From the NCBI RefSeq assembly GCF_003628755.1, contig NZ_CP029256.1, forward strand, positions 1,383,585-1,447,584: a DNA stretch of 64,000 nt, in the 5' to 3' direction. The stretch comes from Christensenella minuta. Its GTDB lineage: Bacteria; Bacillota; Clostridia; Christensenellales; Christensenellaceae. This document shows, piece after piece, positions 26,765 through 35,819 of this stretch. The notes under the pieces were generated by a model. It searched no databases. It was given only the letters and a program-made list of their open reading frames with translations, and was not told the DNA's origin. Position 1 is the stretch's first letter. Every line of letters starts with the position of its first letter. The position numbers and the translations under genes are program-made.

Positions 26765-26899
26765 ATGAATACCGAAACTATCCAAACGGCGCATTCTCCC
26801 GTTCCGAATAGCTGCACTGCCTGCGGCCCTGCGGTGCATGCACTAAAAAGGCAAACAAAAAACGGCGGAACATCTGTTCTGCCGTTTTATTTTGCTTGA
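26765..26899 (+). CDS. Possible 44-residue peptide with a strong ribosome-binding site
   Basis: An AAAAGGAGG site five bases before ATG opens a 45-codon frame beginning MNTETIQTAHSPVPNSCTAC and ending in LPFYFA, with one CxxC pair. The last third runs through the bidirectional terminator, so its coding value is doubtful. No homology recognised. It may be a remnant or a chance site. Confidence 0.25.
   Translation: MNTETIQTAHSPVPNSCTACGPAVHALKRQTKNGGTSVLPFYFA
26859..26888. terminator. Bidirectional terminator between the plus block and the rplA operon
   Basis: AAAACGGCGGAAC (from 26859) pairs with GTTCTGCCGTTTT (to 26888), loop ATCT; A- and T-rich flanks on both sides. Confidence 0.8.
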
Positions 26900-26904
26900 G
26901 CCGT

Positions 26905-27597
26905 TTAGATAAACCGTACCGGGTTGCATTTCACACCCGGGCCCATCGTTGCGGAAAGGACCACGCTCTTCAAATACGTACCCTTTGCTGCCGACGGCTT
27001 TGCCTTCACGATCGCATCCATAATGGCTTTGAGGTTCTCGCGAAGCTGGTCCTCGCTGAAACTCTTCTTCCCGATCGGTACGTGGATGATCGCCGTTTTA
27101 TCTACCCTGTATTCCACTTTACCGGCTTTGATATCATTGATCGCTTTCTCGATCTCCATCGTGACCGTACCGGATTTCGGGTTTGGCATGAGGCCCTTCG
27201 GCCCAAGGATTTTACCGATACGGCCGATCTGGCCCATCATATCGGGCGTCGCCACGATCACATCGAAATCGAACCAGTTTTCCTTTTGGATCTTCTCGAT
27301 CATCTCTTCCGCGCCGACAAAATCCGCTCCTGCATCCTGCGCTTCCTTCGCTTTGTCGCCCTTCGTGATAACGAGCACACGTACTTTTTTACCGGTACCG
27401 TGCGGGAGGACAACAGCGCCTCTTACCTGCTGGTCTGCATGGCGGGGATCAACGCCCAGCTTCACGGAAAGCTCGATGGTTTCATCGAAATTCGCTTTCG
27501 CCGTTTCCTTGCAAACCTTCACCGCTTCTTCCGGGTCAAACAGGTTCATTTTGTCAAAGGACTTAACACTGTCCTGATACTTTTTTCCTCTTTTCAT
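26905..27597 (-). CDS. rplA: 50S ribosomal protein L1
   Basis: 230 residues, full length. [16 protein letters not shown] at the start, and [29 protein letters not shown] and [15 protein letters not shown] are L1 signatures. L1 builds the mobile L1 stalk on 23S rRNA and may repress its own operon by binding the mRNA. Last gene of rpmG-secE-nusG-rplK-rplA; rplJ does not follow. Confidence 0.98.
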   Translation of the reverse strand: MKRGKKYQDSVKSFDKMNLFDPEEAVKVCKETAKANFDETIELSVKLGVDPRHADQQVRGAVVLPHGTGKKVRVLVITKGDKAKEAQDAGADFVGAEEMIEKIQKENWFDFDVIVATPDMMGQIGRIGKILGPKGLMPNPKSGTVTMEIEKAINDIKAGKVEYRVDKTAIIHVPIGKKSFSEDQLRENLKAIMDAIVKAKPSAAKGTYLKSVVLSATMGPGVKCNPVRFI

Positions 27598-27600
27598 CGT

Positions 27601-28026
27601 TTAGCCCTCCACTTCTACGCCCATGCTTCTCGCCGTGCCGGCAATCATACTGACCGCCGCCTCGAGGCTTGCCGCATTCAGGTCGGGCATTTTTAAAGTT
27701 GCAATTTCTTCCAGCTGTGCGCGCGTAATCTTCGCAACCTTTTGCTTGTTCGGGACACCGGAAGCCTTCTCGATCTTGCATGCCTTTTTAATCAGCACTG
27801 CCGCCGGAGGCGTCTTGGTGATAAAGCTGAACGAACGGTCAGCATACACTGTAATCACAACAGGGATGATGAGGCCCGCCTGCTGCGCCGTCTTTTCATT
27901 AAACGCCTTAGTGAAGTCCATGATGTTGACGCCGTGCTGTCCAAGTGCCGGGCCTACCGGCGGTGCGGGCGTCGCTTTTCCTGCGGGTATCTGCAATTTG
28001 ATATACCCTGCAATTTTCTTTGCCAT
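27601..28026 (-). CDS. rplK: 50S ribosomal protein L11
   Basis: 141 residues, normal size. [37 protein letters not shown] is the N-terminal domain signature, with the C-terminal rRNA-binding [10 protein letters not shown] ending. L11 forms the GTPase-associated centre and is needed for RelA-type stringent response. The 207-base gap to nusG (28027-28233) holds hairpin-forming sequence but no recognised regulator. Confidence 0.98.
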   Translation of the reverse strand: MAKKIAGYIKLQIPAGKATPAPPVGPALGQHGVNIMDFTKAFNEKTAQQAGLIIPVVITVYADRSFSFITKTPPAAVLIKKACKIEKASGVPNKQKVAKITRAQLEEIATLKMPDLNAASLEAAVSMIAGTARSMGVEVEG

Positions 28027-28233
28027 TTTCTTTTCTCCTTCTTTTATATGATGTGGTGTGCGGCGTGAGGATTACGCCTCCCACTTTTAAACGTTTGCTT
28101 CGCTCACTTTCCTGAAAGGAACACATTGTTTCCTTTGGCGGTCTCCCATTCAAGTTATTTTGCCGCGCGCATTTTGGCGCTTGCAAGACAGAGCTATTTC
28201 TGACGACCACCAGCGGATAGGGCTTTTTTATTG

Positions 28234-28863
28234 CTAAATCCGTTTAACCTGCACGAAGTCGAGCTCCACAGAGGTGTCTCGGCCAAACATAGATACGAGC
28301 ACGCGTACCTTCTGGCGCTCCGTATTCACTTCCTCAACCACCCCGACAAAGCTTTCAAGCGGCCCGGAGGTCACGATCACATTGTTGCCGACCTCCACGT
28401 CAAGGCTGATCCGTACATTCTCGATCCCCATCGAACGCACTTCCGCATCCGAAAGCGGAATCGGTTTGGAGGACGGCCCGACAAACCCGGTCACTCCACG
28501 CGTATTGCGCACAACATACCACGATTCATCCGTCAGAAACATTTTGACCATCACATAGCCGGGAAACATCTTCCTCGACACGTGACGCTTCTTTCCGTTT
28601 TTAACCTCAACGGACTCCTCCATCGGCACCTTAACGTCCATAATCGTGTCATGCAGGTTGTGATTTTCTACCGTCTTTAAAAGGTTGTCCATCACCTTGT
28701 TTTCATAACCCGAATAAGTATATACGACATACCAATAAGGTTTATCCGTTTTTTCCTGCTTTAAGAATTTTGGCTTTTCCTCTTTTTCTTCCGCAGGCTT
28801 TTCGATGTTCGTGTTTTCCTCAGGAATCTGAACATCTTCCGGTCCATTTTTATCCATACTCAT
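28234..28863 (-). CDS. nusG: Transcription factor NusG with an acidic N-terminal extension
   Basis: 209 residues. The NGN domain begins near residue 40 (YWYVVYTYSGYENKVMDNLL; SRKMFPGYVMVKM; VRNTRGVTGFVG) and the KOW domain is at 150-209 (VIVTSGPLESFVGVVEEV). The first about 38 residues are a charged linker rich in Glu, Pro and Lys. The ATG is 10 bases after TAGGAG; a second ATG two codons on is possible. NusG joins RNA polymerase to control pausing. Confidence 0.96.
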   Translation of the reverse strand: MSMDKNGPEDVQIPEENTNIEKPAEEKEEKPKFLKQEKTDKPYWYVVYTYSGYENKVMDNLLKTVENHNLHDTIMDVKVPMEESVEVKNGKKRHVSRKMFPGYVMVKMFLTDESWYVVRNTRGVTGFVGPSSKPIPLSDAEVRSMGIENVRISLDVEVGNNVIVTSGPLESFVGVVEEVNTERQKVRVLVSMFGRDTSVELDFVQVKRI

Positions 28864-28876
28864 ATGAGAATAACTC

Positions 28877-29149
28877 CTAAGACAGCAGGAACGTCTGGAA
28901 CAGTGAGCCAAAGCCCCAATCCATCAGTCCAACGATTACCGCGAAAATAATAATGAACACGATGACTGCAAAGGTCGTCTTGAACAGATCCTTACGCGTC
29001 GGCCATGTCACCTTTTTCACTTCGCCCCAAACGTCTTTAAAGAAACGGGCAGGGCTCCTTCTTTGCTTCTTGTTCTTCTTCTTGGCGAGCTTCTTTTGCT
29101 CCTTCAGGTGCTTTTCCCGTTCCTCGCCGAGTAGTTTGGTCTTAGCCAT
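28877..29149 (-). CDS. secE: Preprotein translocase subunit SecE
   Basis: 90 residues, longer than the minimal about 60, with a Lys-rich N-terminal half. The core FFKDVWGEVKKVTWPTRKD precedes the single membrane helix TTFAVIVFIIIFAVIVGLMD. SecE clamps the SecYG channel. Lies between rpmG and nusG, the conserved order. Confidence 0.96.
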   Translation of the reverse strand: MAKTKLLGEEREKHLKEQKKLAKKKNKKQRRSPARFFKDVWGEVKKVTWPTRKDLFKTTFAVIVFIIIFAVIVGLMDWGFGSLFQTFLLS

Positions 29150-29168
29150 CGTAACGCCACCTCAAAAA

Positions 29169-29318
29169 TTATTTGGTTTCCTTATGTACGGTATGCTTTT
29201 TGCAAAATTTGCAGTACTTAGACATTTCGATCCTGTCCGGGTCGTTCTTCTTATTTTTCATCGTATCATAGTTCCTCTGTTTGCATTCCGTGCAAGCAAG
29301 CGTAATCTTCGTGCGCAT
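29169..29318 (-). CDS. rpmG: 50S ribosomal protein L33 (zinc-binding form)
   Basis: 49 residues: [20 protein letters not shown], then [15 protein letters not shown] and [11 protein letters not shown] at the end. Two CxxC pairs (CTEC, CKFC) show the zinc-containing C+ form. A GGAGGG site precedes the ATG. It is the first gene before secE, as in other Firmicutes. Confidence 0.95.
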   Translation of the reverse strand: MRTKITLACTECKQRNYDTMKNKKNDPDRIEMSKYCKFCKKHTVHKETK

Positions 29319-29351
29319 TTTCTTCCCTCCGGTCCATTGTTTTTGAGCAAT

Positions 29352-29376
29352 CTAAAAAAAGGCACTCTCTGCCTTT
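29352..29376 (-). terminator. Hairpin with U-run at the very start of the rpmG-secE transcript
   Basis: On the minus strand AAAGGCA, GAGAG loop, TGCCTTT runs into further Ts, beginning only about 10-15 bases after the predicted transcription start. It could act as an attenuator or pause site. Confidence 0.5.
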
Positions 29377-29394
29377 TATCAAAGATGCTTTTAT

Positions 29395-29423
29395 ATGTTA
29401 CCATTAAACCCCGTTGTTGTCAA
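29395..29423 (-). promoter_or_regulatory. Promoter of the rpmG-secE-nusG-rplKA operon
   Basis: Minus-strand TTGACA (29418-29423), 17-base spacer, TAACAT (29395-29400). Confidence 0.75.
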
Positions 29424-29456
29424 TGTTTTTGCGCGTTTTTTTCGCATTTTCCCAGT

Positions 29457-29480
29457 AAAAAAAGCGGCCTTTACGGCCGC
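29457..29480 (-). terminator. Terminator after the glycosyltransferase gene
   Basis: GCGGCC (29475-29480 on minus) pairs with GGCCGC (29464-29469), followed by T7. Confidence 0.85.
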
Positions 29481-29485
29481 ACTGT

Positions 29486-30433
29486 TTATTTATCCCGAAG
29501 CACGGTCTCAATGATGTATTTCGGCCGCTTTTTCGTCTCCATATATGCCTTGCCCACATATTCGCCGATGACGCCAATCGCCATCAGCTGAAGGCCGCCC
29601 AAAAGCCAGATGGACATCATCATGCTGGTCCATCCCGCCTGCGTATGCCCCATTGCGTTGACCGCCAGCGAATAGATCAGCATGATAAGGCTGACCAGGA
29701 AAATCACCAGGCCTACCGTCGTAATCATGCGGATCGGCTTCACGGAAAACGAAGTGATCCCGTCAAAAGCAAAGCTGACCATCTTCTTCAGCGGATACTT
29801 GGATTCCCCCGCAAAGCGTTCGCCGCGCGAATATTCAACGGTAGCTGTCTTATAGCCAATTTGCGGCACGATCCCGCGCAGGAACAGATTCACTTCCCCG
29901 AATTTCGCAAGCCCCTCGAGCGCACGTTTTGACATCAGCCGGTAATCCGCATGGTTGTATACCGCATCCACTCCGAAAAACTTCAGCAGCTTATAAAAAG
30001 CCTGCGCGGTATTACGCTTAAAACCCGTGTCCGTATCACGGTTGTTCCGCACGCCGTATACGATATCGTAGCCTTCCCGGTACTTGCCGATAAACGCATC
30101 CAGCACTTCGATATCATCCTGCAGATCCGCATCCATCGAGACCGTTACGTCGCACATGTCCTTTGCCGTCATCAACCCCGCAAGGAGCGCGTTCTGGTGG
30201 CCCCGGTTTCGTGACAGCTTTACCCCCAGAACGCGCGGTTCCTGCCCGTGCAGTTCCTCGATGATCCGCCACGTTTTATCTTTCGAACCGTCGTCCACAT
30301 ATAGAATACGGCTGTCCGGCGAAATAAGCCCATCCGCTGTCATCCGGTTTAATTTATCAATCAACCGCTTGGTCGTTTCGTGCAGCACCTCTTCTTCGTT
30401 ATAACACGGCACTACGATATATAAGGAATCCAT
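29486..30433 (-). CDS. GtrB/DPM1-type membrane glycosyltransferase (GT2)
   Basis: 315 residues. N-terminal GT-A domain: YIVVPCYNEEEVLHETTK, ILYVDDGSKDKTW (nucleotide-sugar Asp), SMDADLQDD (metal site), ADYRLMSKRAL. Two C-terminal membrane helices (about 232-258, 268-292). Family members load a sugar onto undecaprenyl or dolichyl phosphate for glycosylating wall polymers or proteins. It has its own promoter and stands alone; being next to the adhesin gene, it could supply sugar for surface glycans (inference). Confidence 0.9.
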   Translation of the reverse strand: MDSLYIVVPCYNEEEVLHETTKRLIDKLNRMTADGLISPDSRILYVDDGSKDKTWRIIEELHGQEPRVLGVKLSRNRGHQNALLAGLMTAKDMCDVTVSMDADLQDDIEVLDAFIGKYREGYDIVYGVRNNRDTDTGFKRNTAQAFYKLLKFFGVDAVYNHADYRLMSKRALEGLAKFGEVNLFLRGIVPQIGYKTATVEYSRGERFAGESKYPLKKMVSFAFDGITSFSVKPIRMITTVGLVIFLVSLIMLIYSLAVNAMGHTQAGWTSMMMSIWLLGGLQLMAIGVIGEYVGKAYMETKKRPKYIIETVLRDK

Positions 30434-30475
30434 TCTTTATTACCCGCTCCACCTTTAGTCCTTTCGGCTCTTTTC

Positions 30476-30504
30476 ATGGTACTATATTTGCATAACCCAG
30501 TCAA
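30476..30504 (-). promoter_or_regulatory. Glycosyltransferase promoter
   Basis: Minus-strand TTGACT (30499-30504), 17-base spacer, TACCAT (30476-30481). Confidence 0.6.
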
Positions 30505-30556
30505 TCGGGGAAAGGATTCTCCTGCCAGAGTTCATACTTTTTTCAGGATTCGCTAA

Positions 30557-30582
30557 AAAAGAGGGCGCTTCCGCCCTCTTTT
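30557..30582 (-). terminator. Terminator after the large adhesin gene
   Basis: AAAAGAGGGCG and CGCCCTCTTTT arms (30572-30582 with 30557-30567 on the minus strand), four-base loop. Confidence 0.88.
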
Positions 30583-30596
30583 CAGCATCTGCTTTT

Positions 30597-33500
30597 TTAT
30601 TTGCCTGCCCGGCGGCGTTTCCCCAGGGAGGCCGCGCCTCCCGTAACCGCCGCGCCCATGGCCGTGGCAAGCCACAGGTAAAGAAGGTCGTCGCTTTCAT
30701 CGCCTGTTTTTGCTGCGGCTGTTTTTACATTGCCGGGTTCCGGGTTCCGCTTATGGTCCGCATCGTTCGTTCCGGCTCCGGTGTCCTCCGGAGTGCCTTG
30801 CTCCATTGCCCTCATTTTCCGGTCGGATACCGCATACGGCGAAGCATGTGATATCGTATAGATGATATAGCCGTTCTCGTCCACCACCAATTCCTGCTCT
30901 TCACTAAGGCCGCCCGAGGGACCGATCCAATAGAGGTATACCGTACTTCCCGGCCGGAAATTCCCGCCCACATAATCTACTCTGGTCACCGGGCATGGGA
31001 ACGCGCCGGTATGCGCCAGGTGGATAAACATTATATTTGCGTCCTCCGGCACCGCCGCCTTTGCCAGCCGCGCTATTTCATCGCTCACCTCGTTGGTAAA
31101 GCCAAAGTTCACATCCAGTAATTTCTTCGGATCGACTTTGGCCAGGTCAAGCGCTGCGGATGCAAGTACAGTCCCATTCCCGTCTGTCACCGCCAGTACC
31201 AGCATCTTCGCTCCGCCGTCCGCTGCCGACCGTGCTGCCTCTTCGAGGACGCCCGCGCTGATCCTTGCGTCCGCAGAGTTCCTCACATCTACCTTTACCA
31301 CTACCGCTTCTTCCGGTTTTGCATTTGAAACGGCTTCCTTGATCGTGTCGGGATCGAGCACGTTGTTTTTCACTTCCGGTTCCACAACAACCGCTTCCTT
31401 GTCATTTGTGCCGGGGACGGCAGGTTTCACCTTGGACGGCGCTACTACCGTAACCGTGCAGGACGCTGTTTTCCCGTTTGCCGATCTGGCGGTAACTGTT
31501 GCCGTTCCGGGCGCAACTGGCAGCAATCCGCCCGTTTGGTCGACCGTCAGGATATTTGTGTCGGAAGAACTCCACACAAGACTCTTGTCCGTCGCGTCTT
31601 CCGGCTGCGGGAACGCGACCAAAAGTCCTCTTGTCCCCATATCAAGCGAAATTGCCGAATTACTCATCCGGATGCTCGACAGGGGAACGCTCACCGTAAC
31701 CCTGCAAGCCGCCGTCTTTCCGTTTGCAGCCGTTGCCGTAACGGTCGCGCTGCCGCCGCCCGCTGCCGTTATCTTGCCGCCGTTTACAGCTGCAACCGCT
31801 CCGTTCGATGTGCTCCATGTAACCGTCTTGTCCGTCGCGTCTTCCGGCGTTACCGTTGCAGCGAGCTGCACCTGTGCCCCTTTCTCGAGCATGAATTCCG
31901 TCTTGTCGAGGCTGATTCCGGAGACAGGTACTGTAACCGTCACGCTGCATGCCGCCGTTTTACCATCGGCTGCCGACGCGCTGACCGTCGCCGTGCCTCC
32001 GCCAACCGCAGTCAGCTTCCCGTTCTCGACCTTCACCACGGCTGCATCCGACGTGCTCCATGTAACTGTCTTGTCCGTCGCGTTTTCCGGCGTTACCGTT
32101 GCAGTGAGCTGCGCCTGTGCCCCTTTCTCGAGCATGAGTTCCGTCTTGTCGAGGCTGATTCCGGAAACAGCTACCTCCGCAATGATTTGATAGCGGTACG
32201 CATCACTGACGCTTGCGCCATAATAGCCGTTCGTATTTCCCTCGTAAATTGCCCGCACCCAATAAGTGCCTGCGCCCGCCGGCGCGTTTTCAAGACGCGC
32301 GCCCGGTACGCCGCTGTTGTCCGCATAATAAGCAAGGCTTGTCCCTGCGGCTGTTATAGGAACGCCGGCCGCCGTTCTGACGGCAAGCTCTTTCATCACG
32401 ATCGCCGGGGGAGCGTCCGTGCCGATAAAGCTGTCGTGTTCAAGACCGGCCGCACTTACTTCCGTAGCAATCCCCGTCATCAGTTTATTCCCGATCCGCA
32501 CGATCGACACGCCGGAAGCAAGCGCTTTGTCCGGAACGAATACGTCCGGATTAAGCCATGCCGGGTCCGCCGCCGTAACGATCGCCGATCCCTTCGAGGT
32601 GCTTGCCGGCGTAACGCCGATCCGTGCCCCAATGAGATCGTCTGTAATATTGACTGCCACAGAGCTGGAAACGATCAGGTTGCTTGCCGTGCCGCTCCTG
32701 TTTGTGTTTCCGGTAATCTGGGTATTCCCCGAAATGTTTACCACTGTGCCGGTGCCCGACATACGCACTCCGCCGTAGTTTGTTCCGACATTGTCTTTGA
32801 TAACTGCATTATCCAGGTTTAAGGTACAGTTCGTACCGCTTACATAGATGCCTGCGCATCCGGCCTTCTCATTGCCGGAAATTTCCCCGCCGTTCATCGT
32901 AAAAGTGCTGCCCGTACCGCTCACATAAACGCCGCTGCAGTTTCCATTCCCGGTAAACTGGTTTCCTGTGATTAATCCGTCTTCCATGGTAAAGGTGCCG
33001 CCGCTTACGTAAACGCCGCCGCCATTTCCGCAGTAATTGCCGGAAATGGTACCGTGGTTCATTTGAAAGGTACCGCCCTTTACATAGACGCCATTTCCGC
33101 CCGCCGTCTTGTTCGAGAATCCGTTGCCTGAAATAATACCGCCGTTCATGACAAAGGTTCCTTCTTTTCCTACCGTCACTCCGCCGAACGGAAAATCCAC
33201 AACGGAGGAACCCGCATTCATTACAAGCGTGCCGGGGCCGTCGCCCGGATAGCTGTCGTCCCCCGCGCGCACGCCGCCTATGGTCGAGCTATAATTGACG
33301 CGGGTCAATGTCGCCCCGCTGTTCAGCGTCAGGGTCGCCCCGTTGCGTATGCTGATGCCCCGTCCGGCGCCGCTTTCGCCGTCCACCGTGACATTTTCAA
33401 GGGTTAAGCTGGCCAGAATATGCATATAGCCTGTCATACGGATTGTGTAAGGGCCGCCCTCGCTGCGGATCGTAAGCGCCCTTTGCACTTTACCATAAAG

Positions 33501-35711
33501 TCCGTACCCAATCCCGTCCGGATCATAGCCTGTCTGTTCGGTCGTACCAAATGTACAGTCAGTTCCGAGGAGAAGCGTATCGCCATCCTCCGCCTTGCTC
33601 ACGGCAGTTTGAAGGGCCGCATATTCCTCTCCGGTGCGCTCATTTTTTACTGCAAACTCTACCAGTTTCGTGCGCGCTTCATCCGAATAGTATGGCTTTG
33701 CATCAAAATATCCGGCTGTATTGAGGCATGCTCCAAAATCGGGAGCCGCTGAATTCCAGTAATTTTTAACCGCGTCGATCTTATTTGCGGCAGAGGTTAC
33801 TTTGATAATTTCCGCGCCGTCTTCGCCCGCCGCAAGCGTCCGTACCATACTGTTTTCGTTGATGCTGACCTGTGCGTTCATATTTCCGAGGCGCATCGCT
33901 CTGCCGCCGCCGGCAACATCCGCATCCCAGTTTTTCAAATAATTATTCCGGATGCTTACGCTCCCCGCCGCATTGCTTGGCAGTTGGATGCAGTTGAGGC
34001 TCACGCCGTCAATGGTATTCCCTTCAATTACCGTCGTACCGGCAATATCCGAAAGGGTAATTCCCGATGCATTTGCGCCTGTTACATTTGTGATCGTATT
34101 ATTTTGAATCACCAAATCACTGACGGGTTTTGCCGGATCCAGATTGAAATGGATCGCGGAATAGGCGCCGCAATTTGGGATCGTATAGGCGATCCCGTCA
34201 AACGTATTGTTTTCAATGGTTATATTGCTAAGGTTCGGCTGGCTTCCCCACGAATTCGCATAGATGCCGTTGGTATTAAATACGAGCCTTCTGATGGTCG
34301 TCCGCGAACCATCCGTAAACGGTCCGTCCAGAGAAACGCCCCCCGTCAGCACCGCTTCCCCCTCTTCCGGACCCGTAAGGGTAACGGCCCGGGTAAGCGC
34401 AACATTTTCCGTGTAAGTTCCCGCCTGCAGCGCAATGGTATCTCCGTCTGCCGCTGCGTCGACCGCTTCCTGTATCGTAAAATACGGGGTCTGCGTCCCG
34501 CCGCTGATAAGCATGACCTTGGCTGTCTCTTTGGCATACACGGTTCCCGCGGGGATCAGCCCGGTGTACATCCCCGCCGTTTCTCCCGCGGCCTTCCGGT
34601 ATGCATAATCGTCTTTGCTGGTAAGCGTTCCGTCCGTGCCTGCCGTAAAATAGGCATTCACGCCATATCCCAGCTGCAAGGTAACAATCAGGCTTCCGTC
34701 GCTGCCCAGCGAAGAAAACGCCGCCACGCTGCTTTCCGCCTGCGCCCCATCCGCGCTTAATTCCCCGACGATCCTGCCGCCTACCGCATTCCCGCTTTGG
34801 TAAATTTCTATTGCCGGAGCATTCGGATTGCCGCTCTTGTAAAGCCCGATATAGTCTGTCAGTTCAACCGTCCTTCCCGGCTCCTCGGATGGCTGGAACA
34901 CATCCTTCAAATATCCTTTATAGGTATAGGCTCCCTCCATCCGCTCCCAAATAAAAGCGTTGTCGACAAACCGTTCTACCCAGACTTCCGCATAAGGGAC
35001 GGTAAACTGAAGCAAATCATAATCGCCATACGCCATGCTCCTGAAAAAGGCTGCGTCAAGCGCAAAAACTTCACCCAGTTTTATAACTGCGTCATAGCTG
35101 TCATTCCCTATTTGAAAGCTCACCTCTGCGCTGCCTTTGATATTCTCCGCGTACCCGTCTTTCGCCATGATCTTCAGGTAGACCTTATCCTGCCCGAGCG
35201 CCATAGGCTCATCCATTTTGAATCCATAAAAAATGTTCGCGCCTGTATTGCTGCTGAAAGAAGAAGCAGCCTGTACCAGGCGATCCGGATCCGTCCCGAT
35301 CCAAACGGTCAGGATATCCGGATTCGTATGATCTTCCGCTATCGCGTTGATTTGTCCCGCTTCCCTGGACTCATCTTCCGCTTGCGCCTGCACCGGCTGC
35401 GGTTCCCGCTCCAGCGGCAATACATCGGAAGGGCCGGCAGCCTCTGAAACTTCCGGCTGCGGTTCAGTATTTGCGGCCGCGTCCGGTTGAAGCGTTGCAC
35501 CGGCAACATTCTCCGCCGGCGAATTGCTTTCTTCCGGCATGCCGGATCCCGTCGGGCTGGCCGTTTGTACGGCTTCTTCTCCGGCGCTTGCCGCCGGTTG
35601 GTCCGGCTGGGCGCTCGATATTCCAAACAGACCGAATATCATTCCCACGGCCAACAGGGCCGCGATCCACCGTTTTTTTCCATTCCCCTGTTTTCTCGCT
35701 TGTTTTCTCAT
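30597..35711 (-). CDS. Large secreted beta-helix/Ig-like adhesin with anchoring tail
   Basis: 1704 residues. Signal peptide with a basic start (MRKQARKQGNGKKRWIAALL) and a long Ala/Pro/Glu-rich linker. About 400-685: right-handed parallel beta-helix (FTIQEAVDAAADGDTIALQ; many IENNT/IQNNTI rungs). About 760-1020: second beta-helix with GGxFxMNGGxISGN rungs. About 1180-1430: three Big_2 Ig-like repeats (SGISLDKTELMLEKGAQAQL). About 1430-1635: module shared with the C1 surface protein. End: AKTGD (about 1667), membrane helix, KRRRAGK. The size and repeats fit a surface adhesin or polysaccharide-binding protein. AGGAAG precedes the ATG. Controlled by the upstream c-di-GMP-I riboswitch. Confidence 0.87.
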   Translation of the reverse strand: MRKQARKQGNGKKRWIAALLAVGMIFGLFGISSAQPDQPAASAGEEAVQTASPTGSGMPEESNSPAENVAGATLQPDAAANTEPQPEVSEAAGPSDVLPLEREPQPVQAQAEDESREAGQINAIAEDHTNPDILTVWIGTDPDRLVQAASSFSSNTGANIFYGFKMDEPMALGQDKVYLKIMAKDGYAENIKGSAEVSFQIGNDSYDAVIKLGEVFALDAAFFRSMAYGDYDLLQFTVPYAEVWVERFVDNAFIWERMEGAYTYKGYLKDVFQPSEEPGRTVELTDYIGLYKSGNPNAPAIEIYQSGNAVGGRIVGELSADGAQAESSVAAFSSLGSDGSLIVTLQLGYGVNAYFTAGTDGTLTSKDDYAYRKAAGETAGMYTGLIPAGTVYAKETAKVMLISGGTQTPYFTIQEAVDAAADGDTIALQAGTYTENVALTRAVTLTGPEEGEAVLTGGVSLDGPFTDGSRTTIRRLVFNTNGIYANSWGSQPNLSNITIENNTFDGIAYTIPNCGAYSAIHFNLDPAKPVSDLVIQNNTITNVTGANASGITLSDIAGTTVIEGNTIDGVSLNCIQLPSNAAGSVSIRNNYLKNWDADVAGGGRAMRLGNMNAQVSINENSMVRTLAAGEDGAEIIKVTSAANKIDAVKNYWNSAAPDFGACLNTAGYFDAKPYYSDEARTKLVEFAVKNERTGEEYAALQTAVSKAEDGDTLLLGTDCTFGTTEQTGYDPDGIGYGLYGKVQRALTIRSEGGPYTIRMTGYMHILASLTLENVTVDGESGAGRGISIRNGATLTLNSGATLTRVNYSSTIGGVRAGDDSYPGDGPGTLVMNAGSSVVDFPFGGVTVGKEGTFVMNGGIISGNGFSNKTAGGNGVYVKGGTFQMNHGTISGNYCGNGGGVYVSGGTFTMEDGLITGNQFTGNGNCSGVYVSGTGSTFTMNGGEISGNEKAGCAGIYVSGTNCTLNLDNAVIKDNVGTNYGGVRMSGTGTVVNISGNTQITGNTNRSGTASNLIVSSSVAVNITDDLIGARIGVTPASTSKGSAIVTAADPAWLNPDVFVPDKALASGVSIVRIGNKLMTGIATEVSAAGLEHDSFIGTDAPPAIVMKELAVRTAAGVPITAAGTSLAYYADNSGVPGARLENAPAGAGTYWVRAIYEGNTNGYYGASVSDAYRYQIIAEVAVSGISLDKTELMLEKGAQAQLTATVTPENATDKTVTWSTSDAAVVKVENGKLTAVGGGTATVSASAADGKTAACSVTVTVPVSGISLDKTEFMLEKGAQVQLAATVTPEDATDKTVTWSTSNGAVAAVNGGKITAAGGGSATVTATAANGKTAACRVTVSVPLSSIRMSNSAISLDMGTRGLLVAFPQPEDATDKSLVWSSSDTNILTVDQTGGLLPVAPGTATVTARSANGKTASCTVTVVAPSKVKPAVPGTNDKEAVVVEPEVKNNVLDPDTIKEAVSNAKPEEAVVVKVDVRNSADARISAGVLEEAARSAADGGAKMLVLAVTDGNGTVLASAALDLAKVDPKKLLDVNFGFTNEVSDEIARLAKAAVPEDANIMFIHLAHTGAFPCPVTRVDYVGGNFRPGSTVYLYWIGPSGGLSEEQELVVDENGYIIYTISHASPYAVSDRKMRAMEQGTPEDTGAGTNDADHKRNPEPGNVKTAAAKTGDESDDLLYLWLATAMGAAVTGGAASLGKRRRAGK
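31825..32171 (-). repeat. 243-bp tandem Ig-domain repeat at DNA level
   Basis: The stretch at about 31825-31928 recurs at about 32068-32171 with few changes, spaced 243 bases (81 codons), i.e. two adjacent Big_2 domains duplicated recently. Confidence 0.75.
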
Positions 35712-35768
35712 GATTGCTTCCTACCTGCTATCGGTTAATTTTACGTGCAGACACGGCTCTTCAACGGC

Positions 35769-35799
35769 AAATAAAAAATACCCTACTTTTCGGGTATTT
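35769..35799 (-). terminator. Riboswitch-linked intrinsic terminator
   Basis: On the minus strand AAATACCC and GGGTATTT (35792-35799 with 35776-35783) flank an 8-base loop and run into TTTTTTATTT, between the c-di-GMP aptamer and the adhesin start. Its likely role is the expression platform. Confidence 0.82.
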
Positions 35800-35819
35800 G
35801 ATTAGAGGGAAGATATCCA

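Noticed and set aside
28027-28233. Known ribosomal-protein leader between nusG and rplK
   Set aside because: GTGGGAGG/CCTCAC can form a small hairpin, but I cannot match the 207-base gap to a described leader family.
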